From the NCBI GenBank assembly GCA_030620095.1, contig JAUTXW010004702.1, positions 558,001 to 622,000 on the forward strand: a stretch of DNA of 64,000 nucleotides. The letters run 5' to 3'. Origin of the DNA: Kuschelorhynchus macadamiae. Its lineage: Eukaryota; Arthropoda; Insecta; Coleoptera; Curculionidae. Position numbers and translations under genes: made by a program. Positions 47,487-58,814 of the stretch are shown here, in pieces (the first letter of the stretch is position 1; each line of letters begins with the position of its first letter). The notes beneath the pieces are model-generated. The model searched no databases. It was not told where the DNA came from and was given only the letters and a program-made list of their open reading frames with translations.

Positions 47487-47556
47487 ATTATACCATGACA
47501 ATTTTTTCGAAACAGTGTCTTCTTCGGATGGAATTGAATAATTGTCATGGTATAAT
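47487..47556. repeat. Perfect 17-bp inverted repeat with 36-base loop
   Basis: ATTATACCATGACAATT at 47487-47503 is the exact reverse complement of 47540-47556. On the minus strand the loop contains CCGAAGAAGACACTGTTTCG followed by AAAA. That is loosely like the core of hammerhead ribozymes associated with Penelope-like elements (CTGATGA ... GAAAC), but the conserved CUGAUGA is not intact. Without that it is only a stable hairpin. Confidence 0.6.
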
Positions 47557-47859
47557 GTAATATAGGGGAAATTAAAGTTATATACGTTTTATTCAGTTTA
47601 TAATGGATTTCCATTAAGTATCGGCTAACTCGATTAAATATATCTTTACTAATTTTAAAGAATTTAAGTATTGAAAGTACTTAACTACTTTTACAAAGCA
47701 CTTTAAGTAAATTCAATTTTTGGATTACAATAAGTAGTAGTAGTAATACCAAACACAGATAATACTTGAATACACTAAGTCTTTAATGGATCCCAATTTT
47801 GCACTTCATTCCGTATAGTTAGAATCGATTGACAGATTTCCGCGTATGTCTAGAATCTA

Positions 47860-49350
47860 CCCATCGTGAAAAAAACATCCTCTCAGGTTTTACATATTTG
47901 TATGTTTTAGCGCCACTATTATGTTGGAATCAATCAACTGGTAACATTTTGGTACGAATCCAAGATGGTGGAACAAAATGGCGGCTTAATAAAATATTTA
48001 AAAATTCAGCCCGAAAAACTGCTTAATGGTTTGATTTCAAATTGTGTGTCATAATTAATTGTGGTATAGGTATCAACTAGTATAACTATGGTACGAACAA
48101 AATGGCAGTCAAATAAAATACTCGCGAAAAAGTCCCCCTGTCAGGTTTTATACATCTTTACATGTAAGCATCCCTACATGCCAAATAATATGTTTTATCA
48201 ATTCCGTCGGTCGGTCTGTCTGTCTGTTTGTCAGTTTGCGGCATAGCTTTAAAACTTAGCCGATTGACTTTAAATTTTTACCAAAAATTAAGAGTCATAT
48301 GGGTATGATCTGGTAATATTTTGGTAAAATCCAGAATGCGAAACAAAATGGTGGCCTAGTAAAATGTTAAAAAAATTATTATGAAAAAACTACTTGTCCA
48401 ATTTATTTCAAATTATTAATATATAGTACTATGTTGGAATCAACTGGTATAATTTTGGTACGAATCTAAGATGGCGGTATAATAAAATATTTAAAAACTT
48501 AGCGTGAAAAAACTACTCAATAGATTGATTTCAAACTCTGTGCCATAACTAATTGTGGTATGGGGCTCACCTATAAAAACTGTATTACTAATTCAAGATG
48601 GTTATTAGATTAGATATTATCAGTATTTATACCTACTACGTTGGTCCGAAGATATTTTCCAGATATTAAGTTTCTAAATAGTTTTCGTTAACGATCTTCT
48701 TGTTGTTAGAGTGATGTGTTATTTGGGGTTAAGATATGTTAGCGGATCGATTCAACATGATTTAATTGAAATTTTGATCAAAAATTAGGGGTTATATTGG
48801 TATGACCTTAAAAAAATTATTACAAAAAATTAAATATTTACCTTAAATTTTGCACAAAAATCGAGTATTACATAGGAATGATCTGGTAAATCTGGTAACA
48901 TTTTAATACGGGACCAAGATGCGAAATAAAATGAAGACCTAATAAAATATTTTAAGAAAGAGCCTGAAAAACTTTAAATTTTGTGCAAGAATTAAGTTTG
49001 ATATAGAGATAAACTGGTAAAATTCAAATTGGCGGAACAAACTGACGGTTAAATAAAATGTTTAAAAATCAACCTAAAAAAACCTTATTATCCAACTGGC
49101 TTTAAATTTTGCGCAAAAATTAGATGTGATATAGAGATGTATTTGTAAAATTCTGTGTTGTAAAATTCTGTGACGAATTCAACATGACGAAACAAAATGA
49201 CGCTATAAAGAAATTTTTAAAAAAATTATTTTAAATTATGCCCAAAAATCAAGTGTGACGTAGGAAAAAACTGATAAAATATTGGTACGAATCCAATACG
49301 ATGAAACAAAATGGAGTCAAATAAAAATGTCTGAAAATAGACAGTTACTA
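47860..49350. repeat. Degenerate tandem array, unit about 120-150 bp
   Basis: Units share the order: CAACTGGTAAMATTTTGGTA, CGAATCCAAGATGGYGG, AACAAAATGGCGGCYTAAT, AAAATATTTAAAAA, then TTTCAAATT and a GTGATAT-like end. I can place about nine units (ATGG-containing cores near 47965, 48100, 48340, 48470, 48595, 48910, 49040, 49190 and 49300). Divergence between units is high and some are partial. A short GTCGGTCTGTCTGTCTGT run interrupts the array near 48207-48230. The array has no coding capacity. Confidence 0.7.
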
Positions 49351-49699
49351 AATGACTATGTGCGGCAATAAGTTTGGTCACACTCCACTATACTTAATAA
49401 AAGGAAAGATTTATTACGAGAAAAGTTTAGGGGTAAAGGAAATTTAACCATTTTCTTGGGAATATGTTCTATAAACCGCCCAAGGATTAGAGGGAATATT
49501 AGATTTTTCACCTACACACTGGCATTATTGCCTAGATATATATCATATTTTAACTTCTCTTCTGGAAGCCGGATTTCATTTTCGGAAAAACATTCAGCTT
49601 AAATCTATAAATAGATAACTTTAAACTGACGGATTAAATCAAAATAAGAAAAGAACAAATTCAAGTTTCAGATTAACTCAAAAACAGTAATACCGTTGT

Positions 49700-50110
49700 C
49701 AACTCGGTGTAATGTTATCTTTTATCAAGCTGCTCGATATAAAACCGAAACAACCCACGTATCGCGTTCCTCTTATCAATATACTTTTTTCCGCTAGAGC
49801 TGCGGTCACAGAAATTATTGGCAAGTCGCCAAAAACGTCCAAGTCCTCGAGTGGGCTTGTGTGTAGTCAGTTACATTCGCCAATATTCCGATTTATGGAC
49901 GAGCCCGCCTTATTAAAAACCATCGTAGCGAAAGCGAGATAAAGTATTTCCTATTTCGACGTCAAAACATAAGAACTTGTGGTTAATGAGCCGAAAAACA
50001 ACCCCAAAATGGGGAGCGCGCGAGTGCTCTGTCTACACGGTTTCTATAGTTGTTTTCGATGGATCGTAATGATCACGATTAGAGCACCGAGAATAAAGGA
50101 ATTATATTTT
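49700..50110. other. Locally GC-richer non-coding block
   Basis: This stretch is less AT-rich than its surroundings (GGGGAGCGCGCGAGTGCTC near 50010). It has a 76-codon open frame (49712-49942) with no recognisable domain. It carries no transposon signature. It may be a conserved non-coding or promoter-like segment of a gene outside the window. Confidence 0.35.
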
Positions 50111-52078
50111 CCATAATTTTCAAAGTGCTGTATACTAAATACGCGTTAAATCATTTTAATCTGCTTTTCAGAATTAGAAAGCTTGCTATTTTCGGACAAT
50201 TTCACCAATTTAAGCAAAATTCTCACAAGTACTGACAAAAAGGATTTGAAGTACTTAAAAGTAGCTACCGAATATATATCTAATTTATGTAGCATTTAAA
50301 GTAGCAAGTAACTCGTAATTGTGTTTAAAATTAGTGTTTAATTTGTATGTTGAATACTTTAAATGGTATTTGAAGTAGAAAAAGTAATTAAATTATTAAA
50401 AAGTATTCAGATGGTAAGCTCAAAATTTTATCCAAGTAAATTTCCATAAAGATGAAAGCAATAAATTATCTTTATATGTGCTCCCATGTTTTTTCGAAGA
50501 ACCTTTTCTTGACCATAGGCTGCTAATTCTTTATTTTTATTTTTAATATTTGCAAACATATACTACTTTTTAGGCTTTTCGGTTTTTTGTTTTCGAGTTT
50601 TTGTTTTGTTTTATTGTTAGTTTTGGTAAACTATTTTTGTTTATTTTACTCTATTTACTAAATTAGAAACTTGTGCCTTTTCTTTTCCTTTAAGTTTAAT
50701 TAACCTAGTAAGTTAAAAGAACAATGTTTGCTTTTTTAATTACTACTCAATCATCTAGGTAGATTCAATAAAGCTAAACTAATTTGCAGTTAAATAATAA
50801 AGCATTAATAATCAAATACGAGTATAGAAACAATGTTCTTTTTTGACTTTTTCGGAACTCATTAAAATATCTAATTTTAAATTGTTTGAAGAAAATATTT
50901 AAATAAATTACATATCTCAAATTGTCTACAAAATCTATTGATACATAATATAAAGGATATTATTTAAACAAAAAAAAATAGAGAATTATATTATTTGCCT
51001 TAAGTTTTTATAAGCAGAGCAGTTGTACAAGCACTTTCGTCCTGTGGGGAATCACCAGTACGCCGATAGTTAGATAAAAGCATTTCTAATAGAAAACAAG
51101 TAATTTCAAAATTTTAAATTTGTCAGTTTGCCTGACATGTGTCCTAAAAACAATAAAAATAATAGTTTGTAGCCATCTATAAACACATTTATAAAAAAAT
51201 AAATTCATATAAGTCAGACTAAATAAATTTTTTTTCCTACTCAGTTCCTGCAAATTGTAATATTTAAAAACACTTGATGTCCTTGGAGACTCAGAATACT
51301 TTAATATGTATGCAATTTAACTAATAAGAATTAGATCAGATGTGAACACTGATATATAAAACAAAGGATTGATTATGGATGCGCAATCCTGTAAAGATAA
51401 GAGAACGACACAGCGAATTCTGAACCTGGACGCCACATCGGCTGAATTAACTTGTTACTTATATCTTTTTTTTAGTTCTGTTTTAGAGGTCTGATTAGTG
51501 TTTTGACAAGGAAAAATATAAGGATCCTAAGTAACTAGAAAAAATAAATAAATATAGGGAGCAAAACAACAACAACAGTTTTGGAAAAAACCTAAGTAAA
51601 TACTGTGAAATCTCTGAGCCGTTTGTAAGTTTTTACTGTCCACAAAAAAAATTTATTCCTTTGAGGTTTTGTTTTTTTTAAATTGTGAATTTCCATGATC
51701 TTTCAATTCAACCTCTTATGACGAAATATTTGCTACTAATATTAAGTCTATTTAAAATAATTTTTGCCAACCACAGCCATCTTCATCTTCTCGATACCAA
51801 AATACACACAAAAATGGATGCTACGTTATTATATTTATAGTAGGTTATACTGATGTAGAATGGTCAAGTACAATAAATAATAGAGAATGCCCGGAAGTTC
51901 CCTGAAGCTAAATCTAAAGCAGCTTAAACAAAATGACATTGTCATTGCTATCCAATATTAAAGCAATTTCGAAAGAGTAGTCAATAGACGTTTTGTCCGA
52001 TTTTTAATAAACCGATATTTTTAATAAACTATATTACATACAAAAAATAAATTTCAACTTTTTTAGAGAAGATATTTG
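50111..52078. other. Non-coding stretch
   Basis: AT-rich DNA; no gene, element end or tandem repeat recognised. Confidence 0.45.
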
Positions 52079-52799
52079 TACTGGGTGAGTCAACGATTGA
52101 AAAAAGTAAATTTACGTCGAATAGGTACAATTTGGAAACAAACTGTTTATGCTATGCTTATGTAAATCGCGCTCATTCTAAAAATATTTTGAATTATACC
52201 GGGTGCGTCAAAAAAGTAGGGCTACTAAAAGTTGTATTTTTTAAAATGAGACACCCTATATCTAACACTTTTTTGTGTAACATGTTATATGGCTAAAATT
52301 AATTTCTTAAATATTTGGATTTAAACGAAAAAAAATATAAATTTGATGCACATCTATGATTAGCAATATAACGCCTAGTTGTGCCACTAAAAATAAAATA
52401 TTTCGTTTTTGCACAAAATAGGCATAGAATAAAAGACTGCCTTCGTAATATTGAAGATATTACATACATGTCCAAATTTAAGTGCCCAACTTTAACATAT
52501 TTAAACCAATTTATTTCAGTTTTTTTAAATGGAACCCCTGTATATTTTTATTTATTCTTTTTAAGCATAAAAATCTACAACTTTTATTCCATATATTACA
52601 TATCCATCTTCAATAGTTTTCGAAATATTTTAAAATTCCCTTTTCTGCGTAATTTAGAAAATTAACAGCTCGATCAAACGAGCCATAGTAGCTGTCAGTA
52701 AAAGAAAAGTATTTAATATGAATACAATAGTTTATTATCTAAAATAAATCCAATAAAAATAATTTGTTAATAAAATTGCTACCAAAAAAATGATCTAAT

Positions 52800-53010
52800 A
52801 CCGTTAAGATTTTAACATCAGAATGTACAGTAAGCAAGACTACAAGAAAATATAAATATCATCCATTTCATATTACATTAAACCAAGAGTTACACGCTGA
52901 AGATTTTAAAATCCGTGTTAAGTTTTGTAACCCAATGATAAGGCGAGTAGGACCATTTTCGAACTTTTTACACAATATTATGCTCTTGGAATGAATCTTA
53001 CATTTCAAAG
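52800..53010 (+). pseudogene. Inverted transposase fragment in copy B left arm
   Basis: The plus strand encodes STVSKTTRKYKYHPFHITL, NQELHAEDFKI and NPMIRRVGPFSNFL. It is the same opposite-orientation piece of the transposase as at 6775-6990 in copy A, slightly better preserved. It shows that the inverted duplication is a fixed family feature, not an accident of one copy. Confidence 0.7.
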
Positions 53011-53223
53011 CAAAGGATCCGTGAACTGGCATAATATTATAAATATTTAAAAATTGTGTTGAAAAAGGGGTCTACTCGTCTAGTTTGCAAATAGGTAAAT
53101 ACACTTCAATGAAGGAATACATTCCAATTTAGATAGTCGAAAACTTATATAAATAGGTACTAATTTTTAAAGTTATACAGAAAAAACACTTATCAGACTA
53201 AAAAAAACGCTTTTAAAAGTGAA

Positions 53224-53562
53224 TCAAATGTTTTCATAGTTATATTTTAAAAGATGCTCAAATAAGCGTCCGCCTTCACGAATACACATGTTGAACCTTT
53301 TAATAATATTTTGCCTAGTTTTAACTAGCATGTCTGGTGATATAGTGGCGCATATATCCCTCATTCGTTCCTGCATGTTCTCCCTTACTGTATGTGGTTG
53401 GGTGTAAATACGATCTTTAATATAAACCCACAAGAAAAAATCTAATGGAGTTATATCGCAAGATCTGGGTGGCCTTTTGATAAAACCGCTGCGATCAATC
53501 CATTTTTGATTAAAATTAGCCTCCAAAAATTCAAGAACGTCCCGATAGTAATGAGCAGGCGC
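53224..53562 (-). pseudogene. DD41D transposase copy B, C-terminal half
   Basis: From the Transib boundary the minus strand continues the transposase: PAHYYRDVLEFLEANFNQKW, CDITPLDFFLW with the third catalytic aspartate, and the natural end FEHLLKYNYENI. The stop is at 53224-53226. Unlike copy A it has no stop after MLVKTR. The N-terminal half lies 6.3 kb away at 59879-60634. Confidence 0.88.
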
Positions 53563-53590
53563 CACAGTGATGCAAGAACGGCAAAAAATA
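53563..53590. repeat. Transib left end: heptamer, 12-bp spacer, A-rich nonamer
   Basis: CACAGTG (53563-53569) is followed by the 12 bases ATGCAAGAACGG (53570-53581) and then CAAAAAATA (53582-53590). The heptamer equals the vertebrate recombination-signal consensus; the nonamer block shares its run of A after C with the consensus ACAAAAACC. The right end has the same blocks with a longer spacer. Confidence 0.85.
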
Positions 53591-54229
53591 AAAAAAAAGA
53601 AATTTTTTTTTCAAGTTCAAATTTGATTCGTATGATTCCTGAAAGGTTATATTTTTGGAATCAAGTAGATTTTTGAATGAAAACAAAAGTTTCGCATTAA
53701 TTTTCAATTATTATATATTCGAGATTATTACAGTATTAGGTGATGCTCAAGTTTTACGATCATATTTAAATAAATAAAATAAGTTCGGCAATAAATAGGT
53801 CAAAATCGGATAAAATCTTTACAAAATACAATGTCTGAAATTGCTTTTTTTTCATAGTAATCCTTGTTTTTATTTTCCTGGCCGTATACAAAATCTTATA
53901 ATCTAACCTATCTAACCCAATTTAGAATCGGACTTTAGGTAAGCTAAAACAAAATGCTCCAAATTGCTCCAAAAAATTATCACTTGGGTTTTATTTATAG
54001 GCCTTTTTTCTACACATCTACAAAGTGGCATGATCAAATCTTTCCAACAAATACCCTTTAGATTGCGAAACTTTCCGAAAACCATAGATTTGGTTGCCAA
54101 AATTAATCACGAATAACAGTTAATAGTGTATATTACAGGTAACGTAAAATATCGAATGCGGAGATTAGTAAATGCTTCTAATAGAAAAATGTACAATGAT
54201 TTTATTTCTTTAATTTACTTTTCAAAATA

Positions 54230-54771
54230 CAGGGTAAATAATTTTGTATGGTTTCTATAGGATATTTCATAAACTAAATGATATAGGTATCAAAAATCTA
54301 ATATAGCTGTTTCGGGTATTTGTTTGAGAAAATTACAATGGTGAAAACCGACTATGGTGTTCTTAAGTAGATTCGCTGTTACAGGGTGATTCTCAGATTT
54401 TGTTGTTTTTGTAGAATACTTTATATTTCATTTATTATTGAAGATAGAAAAGATAAGTGAAGTGTTCTTTAGTACCTTTTTTAAATGGGACACCCGGTGT
54501 TTTATTACAGATTCTTAAAAGTAGGTACATTATTCCATACTATTCCAGTATGGAATAAAAACTCAAGGTGTCTCATTAAAAAAACTGAAATTTATATTAT
54601 ATATCCATAATTATAAATAAAAACCTTAACTTCTTTTTTCGATCTTCATATATATATTTTTTTTTAAATAAACAATCTGAGAATCACTTCATAGCAGCAA
54701 ACCTACTCAAGAAATCCATGATCGGTTTTTACCATTGTAATTTTCTAAAAAAAAAACTTAGGACTGCACTG
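54230..54771. mobile_element. Foldback element inside Transib 5' region
   Basis: The block GAAAATTACAATGGTGAAAA, with GATTCTCAGAT further in (54328-54400), is mirrored near 54670-54760. TA dinucleotides flank CAGGGTA at 54230 on the left and CACTG ending at 54771 on the right. No coding sequence. It inserted into the Transib leader. Confidence 0.6.
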
Positions 54772-55127
54772 TACAAGATGGTCAAATTTAAGAATAGAAT
54801 AATTTGTTTCAATACTATAAACTCCTTGCGATAATTTTAATAATATTACAAACCCGATTAACATTAAATAATTATTGTTAAAATAAAGTATGAAGATAAC
54901 TCGTGTTTAATTGTTTTAATTTTTAATTGTTGATACATGTTAGCAGTAAAAACAGTTAAAACAAAAACAATATTTTAAAAATAATTTAAATAATTATTTT
55001 CGTTGACATCTGTAACATAGCGTAGCGCGCACGTACTGTTATCAATATTTTTTAAGGCTTGGAAATAGTTTTTGATTAATTAAATAGCTGTCACCAAAAA
55101 TTTTAATGTTCTTAAGTGTTCGCGAAA

Positions 55128-55977
55128 ATGCAGTTAAAAATTAAAAACCGGGTGTTATGTAATGTTTTGTTTGAAAATGATAAGAATGAGTTATCATTGA
55201 TTAATTTTCTTAAGCGAAATTACGAGTTTAATGAGGAAAATACTGTTGTGCAAAAAAAGTTAAAAACATTTCTCATTCATTTTAAATCAAGGTTCAAAAA
55301 ATCTCATTCAGTAAAAAATGTATTTTGTTGTAAAAACAATAACTGGCTTGAAAACTATTTTGTTTGTACATTTGAAAATCCTCCAAATGTCATAAAAGCA
55401 ACTTGTTCTAAAGGAAGACCACAAAAAATGTTTAATGAAGGCAGTGCCCGAACAAAAAGGAAGAAGTTTCAAGATATTAAAGAAAATATAGGCGAGGAAG
55501 GGATTAAGTATATAGTAGATAAAACTAATAAGAAAAATAGGAAATCATATACACAAGAAAAACCATTGACAAGTGACGAAGCATTAGCATTATTTATTGA
55601 TTTAAAGCTTACACAAAGAAGTTACGACATTTTGCGACAAACATCATTAGCTCACGGCTCAAAGTTATTCCCCTCATACAAACAAATACTTGAAGCAAAA
55701 AAGAAATGTTACCCCAATGATGTGAATGTTGATGAGTCTAGTGCTGAGGTAAAACTTCAGAATCTTCTAAATCATACGGCTTCAAGGATCGTGAATACAA
55801 TACCCGCAGGCCAATTCCAAACTAACGATGATGTCGATTTAAAATTAATTTCCAAATGGGGCTGTGATGGTTCGTCAAGACAATCTGAGTACAAACAAGG
55901 CTTTCAAAATCCCACAGTATCTGATGCAAACATGTTTTTAATATCGTTCGTACCACTTCAGCTAATATCATGTACAG
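55128..55977 (+). CDS. Transib transposase (RAG1-core-like), N-terminal part
   Basis: The first ATG of the frame is 55128 (MQLKIKNRVLCNVLFENDKN); the frame also extends upstream to a GTG that is not a likely start. About 283 residues are encoded up to a CAG/GTATGT junction at 55977 that looks like a splice donor; the frame itself closes at 56018. The hallmark block KWGCDGSSRQSEYKQ has the first catalytic aspartate at residue 247 (codon 55866-55868), corresponding to D600 of mouse RAG1. It is followed by PLQLISCT, typical of Transib proteins just before the LWEN/PSST block, which is in the next exon. The enzyme would nick at the heptamers and form hairpins, as RAG1 does. No stop interrupts this part. 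GRPQKMF and a CxKGRP stretch upstream may be DNA-binding. Confidence 0.85.
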
Positions 55978-56092
55978 GTATGTTATTAGACGATCATTAT
56001 TTTATGATATTTAAATGACACTTCTAATCTCTAGGGCAGTGTTTCTCAATCTTTTGTAGAGTGAGAGTTCCTCACTCTATTCAAAGTACTTA

Positions 56093-56580
56093 CAGGGTGT
56101 TTCCGTATATTTAGTCCCCCCCTAGAGCTTTTGTTTTGAAGATAAAAAAAAAATTTAAATACATCCTGTATATTTATACTTTTTTGAATCCCATTTATTC
56201 TTCCGATTTCGTCATACGGTTTCTTTAGCCGTTTTGCTTATATTTCACATCAAAATAAAATATGTAAGATAGCAAAAATCTGGTTGGTCATGAAACAAAA
56301 AGTTATGAGTTCTCACAAAAACTTGTTTATATTAGGTATGTGTTTTTTTTTCATGGAAAAGTATACCATAGGGTATTTTTGACAACTAGTAACTTTTTGT
56401 TTTATGGCCAACCAGATTTTTACATTATTTTATTTTGATGTGAAGTGAAATATTAGCAAAGCGGCCAAAGAAAACAAATGGCATATCTATATATTTGGAA
56501 TCGGGGGAATACAAGGAATTCAAAAAAGTATAAATATACAGGGTGTTCCATTTAAAAAACCACAACCTGTCAATTTTGAC
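56093..56580. mobile_element. Foldback element between the two transposase parts
   Basis: CAGGGTGTTTCCGTATATTT starts after TA (56091-56092). Inner blocks such as CCTGTATATTTATACTTTTT and CTGGTTGG are mirrored near 56520-56550 and 56405. The right terminus is not clear. It occupies most of the interval that would be the intron of the Transib gene, and may have made or enlarged it. Confidence 0.55.
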
Positions 56581-56669
56581 AGATTAGCGATGGTCTCAAT
56601 ATAAAAAATACCAATTTATTTCCTAGGCATATACATAATAATATACTATTTGTGTAATATTATTAGTAA

Positions 56670-57692
56670 TATATATTATGGGAGAACACGCAACCATCTT
56701 CAACAAAGTATTGCCGTCCTATAAAATTTGAGTTTATTCAAGAAACCAAGGAAAAAGTTTTAGTAGAAGTCGAATCCGTAAAAAAACAAATATCTGAATT
56801 AGTTCCAACAACCGTTTTCACAAATGACAAAATATTAAATATCAGGCACATGTTAAATCTAACAATGATAGATGGAAAAGTTTGCCAAATTTTGACCGAA
56901 ACAGCTTCTTCTTCATCGTGTGTTATTTGTAAGGCGAAACCTACAGAAATGAATGACTTAGAAAAAATCCGTCTAAGAACTGAGAACGAAAATTATTATG
57001 AATATGGATTGTCAACACTGCACGCATGGATCCGCTTTATGGAATGTATACTTCATGTAGCATATAATCTGTCGTTTAAAAAATGGAGTGCTCGAACACA
57101 GGAAGAAAAAAAACTGAAAACAGAGGAAAAAAAAAGAATTCAAGAAGAGTTTCGCCAAAAATTATGTTTAAAAATAGACATTCCAAAACAAGGTTCAGGA
57201 ACAACTAATGACTGTAATACTGCCAGAAGGTTTTTTTCAAATACAGAGACTGTGGCCCAAATTACAAAAGTAAATTTAGAATTAATTAAAAGGTTTTCAA
57301 TTATATTACAAGTTTTGGCATCAGGAAAAAAAATTAATACAACTGAGTTTAAAATTTTTGCTTTTAATACTGCAGAGCTTTTTGTTTCGGAATATGCCTG
57401 GTTTTATATGCCCTCCTCAGTTCATAAAGTACTGTTACACGGGTCAAAAATTATAGAAAATGCCATACTGCCTATCGGGAAATTATCTGAGGAAGCGCAA
57501 GAGGCAAGGAACAAAGATTACAAATCGTTTAGACTCTACCATTCTAGAAAACACTCAAGAGTAGCTACCAATGAAGATGTCATGAACAGACTATTAATTT
57601 CCTCAGATCCACTCATTACAAGTAAAAGACATATTTTATCAAAAAAGAAGCTAGATCTAGATCCTGAGGCACTAAATCTTATTTTGGATTAA
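56670..57692 (+). CDS. Transib transposase (RAG1-core-like), C-terminal part
   Basis: The frame opens after a stop at 56667-56669 and gives ILWENTQPSSTKYCRPIKFE, a Transib signature. LNLTMIDGKVC follows; its aspartate (56871-56873) corresponds to D708 of mouse RAG1. Then come a CVICKAKP zinc-like pair, LSTLHAWIRFMECILHVAYN, GTTNDCNTARRFF (a glycine usual after ND is cysteine), YAWFYMPSSVHKVLLHG, and PIGKLSEEAQEARNKDYKSF. In the last block the glutamate 57501-57503 corresponds to E962. It ends in LNLILD with a stop at 57690-57692. No stop or frameshift occurs in about 340 codons. How it joins the first part is unsolved: the acceptor-like TATTAG before 56667 gives the wrong frame, so either another small exon exists or the junction has decayed. 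Confidence 0.88.
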   Translation, partial: YILWENTQPSSTKYCRPIKFEFIQETKEKVLVEVESVKKQISELVPTTVFTNDKILNIRHMLNLTMIDGKVCQILTETASSSSCVICKAKPTEMNDLEKIRLRTENENYYEYGLSTLHAWIRFMECILHVAYNLSFKKWSARTQEEKKLKTEEKKRIQEEFRQKLCLKIDIPKQGSGTTNDCNTARRFFSNTETVAQITKVNLELIKRFSIILQVLASGKKINTTEFKIFAFNTAELFVSEYAWFYMPSSVHKVLLHGSKIIENAILPIGKLSEEAQEARNKDYKSFRLYHSRKHSRVATNEDVMNRLLISSDPLITSKRHILSKKKLDLDPEALNLILD

Positions 57693-57780
57693 AATTTTTG
57701 TAATATTGCCTTCTGTATTCTATCGCAAATTATTTATCTAATAAGTAGCATTATGAGACAAATACTAATTATTATTAATA

Positions 57781-58079
57781 GTTGTGTTCGACAATTTAAT
57801 CCGATCGATCTAAATAAAAAAAGAACAATAATTGTAAACTATTAAAGATGAAACGAGACAGACAATTGTGTTTTGATCGGAAAACTCTCAAACCATTATT
57901 AGAAATATCATCTTTTTAATCCATTTAAACTTTTGTAGCAAGCAGATGACATTTCTAACAATGGTTTGAGAGTTTTCAGATCAAAACACAATTGTCTGTC
58001 TCGTTTTATCTTTAATAATTTACAATAATTATTGTTCTTTTTTTATTTAGATCGATCGGATTAAATTGCCGAACACAAC
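57781..58079. mobile_element. 299-bp foldback MITE with TA duplication
   Basis: The element starts GTTGTGTTCGACAATTTAAT and ends with its near reverse complement, flanked by TA (57779-57780 and 58080-58081). The arms are about 125 bp each and nearly identical (blocks GATCGATCTAAATAAAAAAA, ACAGACAATTGTGTTTTGAT). Little unique sequence remains between them. It lies 89 bp after the Transib stop codon. Confidence 0.88.
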
Positions 58080-58814
58080 TAGTATTTATTTCATCTCATT
58101 TGAATCAATTAATAATTATTTGTCTCCTAAAGCTTCAATACAATTTAGGCGGAAACAGACAGAGATCGGGTCACGTGTGTTATTAGGCAATGTAAATAGA
58201 TTAGACCTAAACTAAACTATAGGCCACTTTACTCTAGTGAGACGCAAGAAATGTCAAACATTTGATTTAAAATATTGATTTTAATACATTTATTCTTATT
58301 TCTTATTACTAAAATTTAGAAATTTAACTTTTTAAAATTAGTTATGCAAATTATAGTAGTTTATATTAGGCTAAATAAAATTATATGGTCGCATGAGCAT
58401 TATTGATAGTAACATTTCGCGCCTCACATTAACACATTTAAAGTGACACTTTTCAAAACTCATTAACGTTATCAAATGTCTTTCCTTTCATAATTGGTTA
58501 CGAAAAGTAAAATTTTTCGCAACTAGTGGCGAAATTTACTAGAAACGAGGTAACAAATTGACATCTCCGACGTCACTTGACTCTTTTAAAAATAATAATA
58601 ATTATTATGGCAATGACCCTTTACTATTTTTCACTTGAATTTAAAATATTGTTTGAAATACGTTGAGAATTATCATTAATGATATTGTTAACCTTTTTTT
58701 GTACTTTTTAAGATTAGATTAAGATTAGTCCAGATATTTTTTAAATTGCATTTAATATATTGTTTAATAATTCAAATCAAAATTGGAATACATAGTTTAT
58801 TGTGTTATTATGTA

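Noticed and set aside
47860..49350. CRISPR-like array.
   Set aside because: Units are long, diverged and without spacers of constant size, and the DNA is animal.
55978..56667. A simple target duplication TTATTAG on both sides of the gap between the Transib coding parts.
   Set aside because: Removing the interval as an insertion joins the frames out of phase, so this explanation fails as it stands.
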